Source: WHSM01 sp050701635
GTDB taxonomy: Bacteria > Actinomycetota > Actinomycetes > Mycobacteriales > Micromonosporaceae
Direction: 5' to 3'
Assembly: GCA_050701635.1 (NCBI GenBank)
Contig: JBOGDF010000162.1
Location: 1-12,183 of the forward strand
Length of the DNA stretch: 12,183 nucleotides
Part shown: positions 1 to 6,789 of the stretch, in pieces
Position numbering within the stretch: position 1 is the first letter of the stretch
Layout of the letters: every line of letters starts with the position of its first letter
Notes under the pieces: model-generated
Databases searched by the model: none
Told to the model about the DNA's origin: nothing
Seen by the model: only the letters and a program-made list of their open reading frames with translations
Position numbers and translations under genes: made by a program

Positions 1-217
1 CTGCGACGGCGGCCAGGAAGGTACGCGGCACCAGCCCCACCACCAGCACCGCCGCGGCCACCACCGCGACCACCGGCGCCGGCACGCCCGTACTGCCCAC
101 CGCGGCGGCGAGCACACCTGGGGCTGGCAGGCCGACCACCACGAGCACCACGGCGCAAGCGATCAGCAGCACGGCGAGGACGCCGAACCGCACCACACTC
201 GATCTCTTCGGCCGCAC
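1..217 (-). CDS. TVP38/TMEM64-like (VTT domain) membrane protein, N-terminal fragment
   Basis: The gene runs off the left edge, so only about 72 N-terminal residues are visible. After a short basic start (RPKRSS) there are two hydrophobic segments, roughly residues 10-27 and 40-60. They are followed by GLVPRTFLAAVA, which resembles the Pro-Arg stretch that precedes the conserved core of TVP38/TMEM64 (DedA-like, VTT) proteins. These are polytopic inner-membrane proteins, proposed to take part in lipid or small-molecule transport. I chose the GTG at 217 because GAGGAG lies 5 bases upstream (223-228). An in-frame ATG at 289 would add 24 residues that look non-structured and has only a weak ribosome site. 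The gene is divergent from the next one. The family call rests on a short stretch and is moderate; the coding call is firmer. Confidence 0.6.
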   Translation of the reverse strand, partial: MRPKRSSVVRFGVLAVLLIACAVVLVVVGLPAPGVLAAAVGSTGVPAPVVAVVAAAVLVVGLVPRTFLAAVA

Positions 218-378
218 CCGGGCTCCTCGCTGGTCGACGCCGCGGTCGATGCCGCGAACCGCACCGGCCGGTAGTGCGGCGGACCGCATTGGACGGATCC
301 ACCCCGGCAAGTATGCCGGCGCTGTCCAGCCCTGCGGCTACGGCACCGGGACCGTCAGGTGAAGGAGATCACAAGACC

Positions 379-409
379 TTGACCTCAAGTTGAGTTGAGC
401 TCCGAAGCT
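379..409 (+). promoter_or_regulatory. MerR/SoxR-like promoter-operator of the DUF6069-like gene
   Basis: TTGACC (379-384) is a near-consensus -35. It is followed by CTCAAGTTGAGTTGAG, whose outer CTCAA/TTGAG arms resemble SoxR/MerR-type operators (CCTCAAGTT paired with AACTTGAGG). With the 19-bp spacer typical of MerR-controlled promoters, the -10 would be 404-409 (GAAGCT, a poor match). Transcription would then start at about 416-417, on the start codon of the next gene. No Shine-Dalgarno sequence is present before that ATG, which fits a leaderless transcript. No MerR-family regulator is encoded in this window. Confidence 0.45.
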
Positions 410-416
410 CGACGGC

Positions 417-875
417 ATGGACATCGCCACCGACACCACTCGGATCTCACGTACCCCCGACTCCTCGACCTCCGCCCGATGGGGCCTGCCACGGTGGCAG
501 GCGATCGTCGCCGGCGCCGCCGGCGCGGTGGTCCTCAACCTCGCCGTCTACCTCGTCGCCACCGCCGCCGGCGCCTCGCTGGTGCTCGCCCAGCCCACCG
601 GGCCGCACGTGGTCACCGCGGGCGGCGTGGCCTTCTCGTCACTCGTACCGCTGCTGCCGGCCACCGCGGTCGCGGTTCTGCTGAGCCTGTGGAAGGCGTG
701 GTTCCTGCGCCTCGCCCAGGTGATCGGCACCGGCCTCGGGCTGCTCAGCATCGCCGGACCGCTGCTCGCCGACACCGACGGCGGCACCCGGATCGCGCTC
801 GCGTCGATGCACTTCGTGGTCGCCGCGGCGGTCTTCACCGGCCTCGAACTAGCCCACCGCGCCGCCACCCGCTAA
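417..875 (+). CDS. DUF6069-like four-helix membrane protein
   Basis: A 152-residue protein with a polar N-terminus of about 25 residues and four hydrophobic segments at about 28-50, 67-92, 99-118 and 125-146. The loop after the first helix and the ending SMHFVVAAAVFTGLELAHR match my recollection of actinobacterial DUF6069 proteins, small integral membrane proteins of unknown function; no catalytic motif is visible. The ATG at 417 has no ribosome site in the preceding 20 bases, but a MerR/SoxR-like promoter predicts transcription starting at that codon. The gene stands alone: it diverges from the TVP38-like gene and is followed by a strong hairpin 13 bases after the stop. If the operator reading is right, it belongs to a stimulus-responsive MerR regulon, but the stimulus is unknown. 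Confidence 0.75.
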   Translation: MDIATDTTRISRTPDSSTSARWGLPRWQAIVAGAAGAVVLNLAVYLVATAAGASLVLAQPTGPHVVTAGGVAFSSLVPLLPATAVAVLLSLWKAWFLRLAQVIGTGLGLLSIAGPLLADTDGGTRIALASMHFVVAAAVFTGLELAHRAATR

Positions 876-887
876 CCTCCCACCCCT

Positions 888-919
888 CCCGGAAGCTGTC
901 CCCTTCAGCAGCTTCCGGG
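888..919 (+). terminator. Hairpin terminator after the DUF6069-like gene
   Basis: A perfect 11-bp stem, CCCGGAAGCTG (888-898) paired with CAGCTTCCGGG (909-919), with a 10-base loop, starts 13 bases after the stop codon at 875. No T-run follows, which is common for actinobacterial terminators. Confidence 0.7.
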
Positions 920-1038
920 GGTACGCCGGGCAAAGGCACTCAACCACCCGCGAACCCCAACCCCCAGCCCGGCACTGACACCTCAACCAACCGCGAACCC
1001 CCACCGCACTCAGTAGCGCAACGTCGGGTGACTCACCC

Positions 1039-1080
1039 TCCGATTCATCCCCTCCGATTCATCCCCTCCGATTCATCCCT
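1039..1080. repeat. 14-bp tandem repeat, three units, over the permease stop codon
   Basis: The unit TCCGATTCATCCCC occurs at 1039-1052, 1053-1066 and 1067-1080; the last unit differs only at its final base (T for C). The third unit contains the stop codon (1073-1075, minus strand) of the second permease gene. Immediately to the left is GGGTGACTCACCC (1026-1038), a 13-bp palindrome whose right arm merges with the repeat. Because 14 is not a multiple of 3, the TGA in each unit falls in a different frame. Confidence 0.9.
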
Positions 1081-1924
1081 TGACTGAGCCGGCCATCAGG
1101 CCGCCGACGAAGTACCGGCCGAGGATGATGTAGACGATCAACGTCGGCACCGACGCGATCATGGCGCCCGCCATGCTGGCCGAGTAGTTGGACAGCTGAC
1201 CGCCCGCGAGCGCCGCCAGCGACAGCGTGACCGGCCCGTTCTGGGCGTGCGAGAGGAAGATCGCGAACAGGAAGTCGTTCCATACCGAGGTGAACTGCCA
1301 GATGATCGTCACCACGAATCCGGGCGCCGACAGCGGCAGTACCACCGAGGCGTACGTACGTAGCATCCCGGCGCCGTCCACCCGGGCCGCCTCCATCAGG
1401 TCCATCGGGATCGACTCGTAGTAGTTGCGGAAGATCAGGGTGCAGATCGGCAACCCGAACACGATGTGCACCAGGATCAGCGTCGGGATGCCGGGCGCCA
1501 GCCCGATCCCCAGAGTCAGCTGCTTGAGCGGGATCATCACCGCCTGGTACGGGATGAACATCCCGAACAGCATCAGCGCGAACACCGCGTTGGCGTACGG
1601 GAACCGCCACCGGGAGAGCACGAAGCCGTTCATCGAGCCCAGCATCGACGACACCAGCGACGCCGGGATCGCCAGCATGAACGTACGCCCCAGCGGCGCG
1701 GCGAGCGCGTCCCACGCGGTACGCCAGCCGTCCAGCGTCCACTGCTGCGGCAGCAGCCACGCCTGCGCCGAAGACGTCTCCGCCTGCGGCTTGAAGCTGG
1801 TCACGAACAGCACGTACGCCGGGATCATCACGAACGCCAGGATCACCAGCAGCAGCACGTACCGGACCGTACGAGCCGCCGAGAACCGACTCCGGGTCCG
1901 GCGCGTCGCCGCGATCGCGGTCAT
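1073..1924 (-). CDS. Carbohydrate ABC transporter permease (MalG/CUT1 type)
   Basis: A 283-residue inner-membrane subunit of a sugar importer. It has a basic N-terminus, about six hydrophobic segments (the first near 22-43), and the BPD_transp_1 EAA loop at about 178-197 (EAARVDGAG, then VVLPLSAP), which docks with the transport ATPase. The short N-terminus and the ending GGLMAGSVKG are typical of MalG-like subunits. The start is the ATG at 1924, which shares four bases (ATGA) with the stop of the upstream permease gene and so implies translational coupling. A much longer open frame extends upstream only because it runs antisense-free through the other permease gene in a different frame. It is the last gene of the operon. 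A tandem repeat covers its stop codon, and I see no strong terminator directly behind it. Confidence 0.93.
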   Translation of the reverse strand: MTAIAATRRTRSRFSAARTVRYVLLLVILAFVMIPAYVLFVTSFKPQAETSSAQAWLLPQQWTLDGWRTAWDALAAPLGRTFMLAIPASLVSSMLGSMNGFVLSRWRFPYANAVFALMLFGMFIPYQAVMIPLKQLTLGIGLAPGIPTLILVHIVFGLPICTLIFRNYYESIPMDLMEAARVDGAGMLRTYASVVLPLSAPGFVVTIIWQFTSVWNDFLFAIFLSHAQNGPVTLSLAALAGGQLSNYSASMAGAMIASVPTLIVYIILGRYFVGGLMAGSVKG

Positions 1925-2808
1925 GACCGGCGCTCCGTCCGTACGGTGTAGACCAGGTACGGGATCACCACGACCGCGACCACTGCGAGCAGCACGGCGG
2001 CGATCGCCGCGGCCTTGGCGTAGTCGAAGCCGAGCAACGAGGTCCACATGTACGTCGCCGGCACCTCGGTCAGGAAGATCGCCCCGGACACCGCCATGAT
2101 CAGGTCGAACACCTTCAGCGACATGTGGCCCATGATGATCAGCGCGGACAGCGCCACCGGCGACAGCTGCGGGAAGATCACGTGCCGGTAGAGCTGGAAC
2201 TCGCTCGCACCGTCCATCCGGGCCGCCTCCCGCAGCTCCTCCGGGATGCCGCGCAGCCCGGCCAGGAACAGCGCCATCACGTACCCGGAGAGCTGCCACA
2301 TCGCGGGCAGCGCCATCGCGGCCATCCCCCAGTCCGGGTCGGTCCACCAGGTGTTCTCCAACGCGCCGAGCCCGAGCTCGCCGAAGAGCCGGTTCAGGCC
2401 GCTGGCGTTTTCACCCTTGGAGCTGTTGAGCAGCCACCGCCACACCACGCCGGACGCGACGAACGAGACCGCCATCGGGAACAGGTAGACCGCCCGGAAG
2501 AAACCTTCCCCGCGTACGCCGCGCTCCAGCAGCAGCGCCCACAGCAGCCCGAAGAACATCGTGCCGACCAGGAACACCAGGGTGTACGTCGCCAGGTTGG
2601 TCAACGCGTGCTGGAACCGCTCCTCGCCGAACAGCGCGATGTAGTTGTCGATGCCGACGTACTCGTCGGACGGCAGACCGGTGTGCTGGTCGGTGAGCGA
2701 GATGTTGATGTTGTAGCCGATCAACCCGTACACGAAGATCGCGATCGCCAGCAGCGACGGCGCGACCAGCAGCAGGCCGGGCCCCCAGCTGCGGTTCCCA
2801 CGCTTCAC
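1921..2808 (-). CDS. Carbohydrate ABC transporter permease (MalF/CUT1 type)
   Basis: A 295-residue partner of the downstream permease. It has a hydrophobic segment at 11-33 followed by a periplasm-facing loop (about 36-68), further membrane segments, and the EAA loop at about 194-213 (EAARMDGASEF, then HVIFPQLSP). This architecture is that of the MalF/UgpA-type subunit of CUT1 sugar importers. The start is the GTG at 2808, with AAAGGA 6 bases upstream. The stop overlaps the next start by four bases. A 70-base gap holding a strong hairpin separates it from the binding-protein gene. No ATPase gene accompanies the two permeases, so an ATPase encoded elsewhere (MsiK type in actinomycetes) probably energises them; that part is inference from family knowledge. 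Confidence 0.93.
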   Translation of the reverse strand: MKRGNRSWGPGLLLVAPSLLAIAIFVYGLIGYNINISLTDQHTGLPSDEYVGIDNYIALFGEERFQHALTNLATYTLVFLVGTMFFGLLWALLLERGVRGEGFFRAVYLFPMAVSFVASGVVWRWLLNSSKGENASGLNRLFGELGLGALENTWWTDPDWGMAAMALPAMWQLSGYVMALFLAGLRGIPEELREAARMDGASEFQLYRHVIFPQLSPVALSALIIMGHMSLKVFDLIMAVSGAIFLTEVPATYMWTSLLGFDYAKAAAIAAVLLAVVAVVVIPYLVYTVRTERRS

Positions 2809-2832
2809 GAACAGTCCTTTCCCGCATGGGCG

Positions 2833-2867
2833 CCGCCCGGGGCCGGTGTGGCACCGACCCCGGGCGG
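2833..2867 (-). promoter_or_regulatory. Intercistronic hairpin between binding-protein and permease genes
   Basis: A 10-bp GC-only stem (2833-2842 with 2858-2867), one mismatch, then 5 more pairs (2844-2848 with 2852-2856) closing a 3-base loop. It starts 11 bases after the binding-protein stop codon and ends 24 bases before the permease start. In other sugar-uptake operons such a hairpin gives partial termination or protects the upstream mRNA, so that much more binding protein than permease is made. That role is inferred here. Confidence 0.7.
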
Positions 2868-2878
2868 GGCGTCCCTAG

Positions 2879-4135
2879 CTACTTCTGCTGGTGCTTCTTG
2901 GCGGCCTCGACGAGCGCCGTCTGCAGCTTCGCCACGTCACCACCGGAGCCGAACTGGCCCACCGCGGAGGTGATGTCGGTCAGCCAGCCGATCGATGCGG
3001 CCGCACCGTGCGCCAGCGACGGCACCGCGGTGTCCTTGCTGAACGACTCCATCGCCGCCTGCTGGTACGGGTCATAGTCACTCGGCGACGCGTCGGTGCG
3101 TACCGGGATAGAGCCCTTCTTGGTGTTGAACTCCTTCTGACCCTCGGCGCTGCCGCAGACCTTCAGCCAGGCCTTCGCGCCCGCTTCGTTGGGGGCGTTG
3201 ACCGGCAGCGTGAACGAGTCGGCCAGGAAGTCGAAGATCCCGTCGGTGCCGGGCACCGGGTGCCAGATCCAGTCCTTGCCCTCGGTCAGGCCGTCGGCCT
3301 TGAAGCTGCCCGCGGTCCAGTCACCCATCACCGTGTACGCCGACCGCCCGCTCGTCACGTACTTCGCCGCGTCCGGCCAGTCCAGGTTGGCGCGGTCGGA
3401 GTTGGTGTAGCTGAGCAGCGTCTGGTAGTCCTTCAGCGCGTCGGTGACCTCGGCGGAGCTCCAGTCGGTCTTGCCGTCCCACAGCCCGCTGTAGCCCTCC
3501 GCGCCGAGATCCGCGATCAGGACGGTCTCGAACAGGTGCACCTGGGTCCAGTCGGTCGCCACCGCGAGCGGCTCCTTGACACCGGACTTCTTCAGCTTCT
3601 CCAGGTCGGCGATCCACGCGTCGATCGTGGCCGCCGGCTTGTCGATCTTGGCCTTCTTAAGCACCGTCGGGTTGGCCCACACCACGTTGGCCCGGTGTAC
3701 GTTCACCGGCACCGAGTAGATCTTGCCGTCGTGGGTCAACGCGTCGACCACCCCGGGCGGGAAGACCTTGTCCCAGCCCTCCTCCTTGTAGAGGTCGGTC
3801 AGGTCCTGCAGCTGGCCGGACTTGATGTAGTCGGACAGCTCGCCACCGGCGTGCGCCTGGAACGACGCGGGCGGCTGACCCGACTGCAGCCGCGAAGCCA
3901 GTACGTTCTTCGCGTTGCTGCCGGCGCCACCGGCCACCGCCGCGTTGACGAACTTGTAGTCCGGGTTCTGCTTCTTGAAGGTGTTCACCAGGCCGTCAAG
4001 CCCGGCCTTCTCCCCGCCCTCGGTCCACCAGGTGAAGACCTCGACATCCTTGGTCTCCGTACCACCGTCGCCGCCGCAGGCCGCGAGCACAAGGCCCGTA
4101 GCCAGGGCACCGGCGATCAGCGAGATCTTCCGCAT
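2879..4135 (-). CDS. Sugar-binding lipoprotein of the ABC importer (glucose/mannose-type)
   Basis: A 418-residue extracytoplasmic solute-binding protein. The N-terminus is a lipoprotein signal: M-R-K, a hydrophobic stretch, and the lipobox L17-A-A-C20, with Cys20 the expected lipid anchor. The mature start (EVFTWWTEGGEKAGLDGL, then NAAVAGGAGSNAKNVL and SFQAHAGGEL at about 91-100) closely resembles the glucose/mannose-binding proteins of Thermus and the GtsA type of Pseudomonas. Glucose or a related hexose is therefore the best substrate guess, though not proven by sequence alone. The ATG at 4135 follows GGAGG with 5-base spacing. It is the first gene of the operon, transcribed from an AT-rich region shared with the divergent ROK regulator gene. 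Confidence 0.92.
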   Translation of the reverse strand: MRKISLIAGALATGLVLAACGGDGGTETKDVEVFTWWTEGGEKAGLDGLVNTFKKQNPDYKFVNAAVAGGAGSNAKNVLASRLQSGQPPASFQAHAGGELSDYIKSGQLQDLTDLYKEEGWDKVFPPGVVDALTHDGKIYSVPVNVHRANVVWANPTVLKKAKIDKPAATIDAWIADLEKLKKSGVKEPLAVATDWTQVHLFETVLIADLGAEGYSGLWDGKTDWSSAEVTDALKDYQTLLSYTNSDRANLDWPDAAKYVTSGRSAYTVMGDWTAGSFKADGLTEGKDWIWHPVPGTDGIFDFLADSFTLPVNAPNEAGAKAWLKVCGSAEGQKEFNTKKGSIPVRTDASPSDYDPYQQAAMESFSKDTAVPSLAHGAAASIGWLTDITSAVGQFGSGGDVAKLQTALVEAAKKHQQK

Positions 4136-4338
4136 GCTTACCTCCAGACATCGTTGTCACCGCCCGCAGGCCGGAAAACAAGTAACTTCCATACTGAACT
4201 AACCACCACCGTAAACATCGCTAATAATTCGAGTCAAGGCTGTTACGGCTCGGTTTAGTATCCCTGAGTACGCCTATTCTTAGGTCGATACCGCAGAAAC
4301 CAGGGTATGTGACCCTTCCGCGAGAGGAGCCGCAGACG
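4136..4338. other. Divergent control region between sugar-importer operon and ROK gene
   Basis: About 200 bases, markedly more AT-rich at 4175-4285 than the flanking genes. Possible operator pieces are ACTAACC (4198-4204) facing GGTTTAGT (4252-4259), and the small inverted repeat CCTA-ttct-TAGG (4273-4284). ROK repressors usually bind AT-rich inverted repeats in such regions, but I cannot single out the site. TAGTAT (4256-4261) could serve as a -10 for the regulator gene; no good -35 goes with it. Confidence 0.35.
4208..4237 (-). promoter_or_regulatory. Predicted promoter of the sugar-importer operon
   Basis: On the minus strand, TTGACT (4237-4232) and TACGGT (4213-4208) are separated by 18 bases, a fair match to the housekeeping -35/-10 pattern. 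Transcription would start near 4200, giving a leader of about 65 bases with GGAGG just before the start codon. The spacer is unusually AT-rich for this genome. Confidence 0.45.
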
Positions 4339-5520
4339 GTGGTCGACGGCACGGCTGGCGCCGAGCGACAACGGCTCGACGGGCGCAACCGCGTGCTCGC
4401 GGCGTTGCGCCGGCTCGGGCCGGTCTCGCGCGCCGAGCTGGCACGGCGTACCAGTCTGGCTCCGTCCACTGTGTCCACCATCGTCGGTGAGCTGCAGCGT
4501 GCCGGCCTGGTCGACGAGCTGGCCGGCCACGCCACCGCCCCCGGTACGAAGGGCGGACGGCCCCCGATCCTGCTCGCGCTGCACCGCTCCGCCGGCGTCG
4601 CGGTCGGCATCGACCTGGGGCGGCGACACCTGCGGGTGGCGGTGTCCGACCTGGCCCACACCCTGCTCGCCGAGCGGAATCTGACCGTCACCCGGGACCG
4701 GGACGCCCGCGAGGACATCGAGTCGGCGGTGGCTCTCGTCGGCGAGCTGCTCACCGAGGCCGGGGTCGAGCGGGATCAGGTGGTCGGCGTCGGGATGGGG
4801 CTGCCCGGGCCGGTGCACCGCGACACCGGCGAGCTGGGCCACTCCACGATCCTGCCGGGCTGGGTCGGGGTCAGCGCCGCGACCGCGATGACCGAAGCGC
4901 TCGGGCTGCCGGTGACCGTCGACAACGACGCCAACCTGGGCGCGATCAGCGAGTGGATGTGGGGCTCCGGCCGGGACGCCAGCGAGTTGGCGTACCTGAA
5001 GATCGGCACCGGGATCGGCGCCGGGCTGATCATCGCCGGGCGGCCGTACCGGGGGGCCGGGGGCACCGCCGGGGAGATCGGGCACACGGTGATCGATCCG
5101 GCCGGCCCGATCTGCCGCTGCGGCAACCGGGGCTGCCTGGAGATGTCCGCCGGTACGGGTGCCGTGCTCGACGCGCTGCGCCCCACCCACGGCGGCGAGC
5201 TCAGCATCCACCGTGTGGTGAGCCTGGCGCGGGACGGCGACGCCGGCTGCCGGCGCGCGATCGCCGACGCCGGACACGCCATCGGCACCGCACTCGCCAC
5301 CCTCTGCAACCTGGTCAACCCGCAGGTGATCGTCGTCGGGGGCGAGCTGGGCGCGGCCGGAGAGATCCTGCTGACGCCGATCCGGGACGCCCTCACCCGC
5401 GGCACCATCCGCTCCGCGGCGGGCGACGTGACGGTCCTGGAGAGCGCGCTCGGCGACCGCGCCGAGGTGCTCGGCGCGGTCGCCCTCGCGTTGCGCAGCG
5501 GCACTTCGCTGCAAACCTGA
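4339..5520 (+). CDS. ROK-family transcriptional regulator
   Basis: A 393-residue protein. Residues about 15-60 form a winged helix-turn-helix (RNRVLAALRRLGPVSRAEL, then SLAPSTVSTIVGEL), followed by a ROK sugar-kinase-like domain. The ROK zinc site is complete: H249, then C259-x-C261-x4-C266. The sugar-site DND near 195-197 includes the Asp used as base by ROK kinases. The phosphate-binding motif is altered: DLGRRH replaces DxGGT at about 92-97, as expected for a sugar-sensing repressor and not a kinase. The start is the GTG at 4339, with AGAGGAG about 9 bases upstream; an in-frame GTG at 4309 would add 10 residues but has no ribosome site. It is divergent from the sugar-importer operon, which it probably controls in response to the imported sugar or its phosphate. 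Confidence 0.9.
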   Translation: MVDGTAGAERQRLDGRNRVLAALRRLGPVSRAELARRTSLAPSTVSTIVGELQRAGLVDELAGHATAPGTKGGRPPILLALHRSAGVAVGIDLGRRHLRVAVSDLAHTLLAERNLTVTRDRDAREDIESAVALVGELLTEAGVERDQVVGVGMGLPGPVHRDTGELGHSTILPGWVGVSAATAMTEALGLPVTVDNDANLGAISEWMWGSGRDASELAYLKIGTGIGAGLIIAGRPYRGAGGTAGEIGHTVIDPAGPICRCGNRGCLEMSAGTGAVLDALRPTHGGELSIHRVVSLARDGDAGCRRAIADAGHAIGTALATLCNLVNPQVIVVGGELGAAGEILLTPIRDALTRGTIRSAAGDVTVLESALGDRAEVLGAVALALRSGTSLQT

Positions 5521-5524
5521 TCCG

Positions 5525-5548
5525 GGGGTACGCCGTCCGCGGCGCCCC
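5525..5548. terminator. Hairpin between the convergent ROK and ilvE genes
   Basis: GGGG (5525-5528), a two-base bulge, then CGCCG (5531-5535) pair with CGGCG (5540-5544) and CCCC (5545-5548), with a 4-base loop. It lies in the 38-base gap between the convergent stop codons and could act in both directions. Confidence 0.5.
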
Positions 5549-5558
5549 GTACGCCGGC

Positions 5559-6656
5559 TCAGACGATCCGGTGCACCCAGCCGTACGGGTCTTCGGCGCG
5601 ACCGTGCTGGATGTCCAGCAACGTGCTGCGCATCCTGGCGGTGATCTCACCGGTGCCGCCGTCGGCGACCGTGAAGTCTCCGGACGCCGACCGCATCACC
5701 CCGATCGGCGTGATCACGGCGGCGGTGCCGCAGGCGAACGCCTCCCGCAGCCGCCCGGACGCCGCGTCGGTACGCATCTCCTCCAGCGCGTACGGCCGCT
5801 CCACCACCGTGAGCCCCATGTCGCGGGCCAGGGTGATCACCGAATCCCGCGTGATGCCGGCCAGGATCGAGCCGTTGAGCTGCGGGGTGACCAGCGTGCC
5901 GTCGTCGTACACGCAGAACACGTTCATGCCGCCCAGCTCGTCGATCCAGCGGCGCTCCACGGCGTCCAGGAACACCACCTGGTCGCAGCCGGCATCCATC
6001 GCCTCGGCCTGCGCGGCGAGGCTGGCCGCGTAGTTGCCGCCGCACTTCGCCTCGCCGGTGCCGCCGGGCGCGGCCCGGGTGAAGTTCTCCGACACCCAGA
6101 GGCTGACCGGCTTCACGCCGCCTGAGAAGTAAGCGCCCGCCGGGGAGGCGATCACCATGTAGAGGTACTCATGCGCCGGGCGTACCCCCAGAAAGACTTC
6201 ACTGGCGAACATGAACGGGCGCAGGTAGAGGCTCGCCTCGTCCTGGCTGGGCACCCAGGCGCGGTCCACCTCGAGCAGCTTGCGCAGCGAGCCGAGGAAC
6301 AGCTCCTCGGGCAGCTTCGGCATCGACATCCGCTCCGCGGAGCGCTGGAACCGGCGCGCGTTGGCGTCGGGCCGGAACAGCGTGATGCTGCCGTCCGCCG
6401 CGTGGTACGCCTTGAGCCCCTCGAAGATCTCCTGCGCGTAGTGCAGCACCGCCGAGGCCGGCGAGACCGGGATCGGGCCGTACGGCTCCACCCGGGCGTC
6501 GTGCCAGCCCTTGCCCTCGGTGTAGCGGACCGTGACCATGTGGTCGGTGAAGATCCGCCCGAATCCGGGGTCGGCGAGCAACCCGGTGCGCTCTACCTCC
6601 GATACCGGTGCAGGGTTCAGATGGGTCTCGAAGGTGAGGCTCTCACCGCCGCTCAT
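5559..6656 (-). CDS. ilvE: Branched-chain amino acid aminotransferase
   Basis: A 365-residue cytosolic PLP enzyme of fold class IV. It transfers the amino group between glutamate and the 2-oxo acids of valine, leucine and isoleucine, the last biosynthetic step for all three. The PLP lysine is K204 in TGEAKCGGNYAAS. The ELGGMN signature (about 240-245), the ACGTAA motif near the C-terminus, and the EIFEGLKAY motif (76-84) are all intact, and the length matches the long actinobacterial/eukaryotic-type enzymes. The ATG at 6656 has GGAGG 8 bases upstream. It converges on the ROK gene, follows an unknown membrane-protein gene, and shares the strand with leuB, serA and ilvC. In the 133-base upstream gap, TAGGTT (6718-6713) is a possible -10 without a clear -35. 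Confidence 0.96.
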   Translation of the reverse strand: MSGGESLTFETHLNPAPVSEVERTGLLADPGFGRIFTDHMVTVRYTEGKGWHDARVEPYGPIPVSPASAVLHYAQEIFEGLKAYHAADGSITLFRPDANARRFQRSAERMSMPKLPEELFLGSLRKLLEVDRAWVPSQDEASLYLRPFMFASEVFLGVRPAHEYLYMVIASPAGAYFSGGVKPVSLWVSENFTRAAPGGTGEAKCGGNYAASLAAQAEAMDAGCDQVVFLDAVERRWIDELGGMNVFCVYDDGTLVTPQLNGSILAGITRDSVITLARDMGLTVVERPYALEEMRTDAASGRLREAFACGTAAVITPIGVMRSASGDFTVADGGTGEITARMRSTLLDIQHGRAEDPYGWVHRIV

Positions 6657-6758
6657 GCTTGCAACCTCCGGTATCAGACAAGCCGCCGACCGTACGGCAG
6701 CCGAATGTCAGTAACCTACCCGAACCGTCGTTCAGGTGGCTGGCCGGCCGGACCCGCT

Positions 6759-6782
6759 CCGGCACCCCGCGGGTGGCGCCGG
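6759..6782 (-). terminator. Hairpin after the unknown membrane-protein gene
   Basis: CCGG plus CACCC (6759-6767) pair with GGGTG (6771-6775) and, after a 3-base bulge, CCGG (6779-6782), with a 3-base loop. It begins 8 bases beyond the stop codon at 6790 and would separate that gene from ilvE. Confidence 0.45.
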
Positions 6783-6789
6783 ACACCGG

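Noticed and set aside
395..1087. Plus-strand Arg-rich open frame over the DUF6069-like gene and beyond
   Set aside because: It runs through the hairpin at 888-919 and the 14-bp repeats, with Arg/Pro-rich shadow composition; the 417 frame has four clean membrane helices.
1925..2347. N-terminal extension of the MalG-type permease
   Set aside because: The extension overlaps the other permease gene in another frame and has no membrane-protein character; the ATGA overlap at 1921-1924 gives a standard start.
2891..4258. Plus-strand open frame of 455 codons opposite the sugar-binding lipoprotein
   Set aside because: It is an antisense shadow; the minus strand carries a complete lipoprotein with lipobox and ribosome site.
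4255..5514. Minus-strand open frame of 419 codons opposite the ROK gene
   Set aside because: It is the shadow of a clear ROK regulator with HTH and zinc motif on the plus strand.
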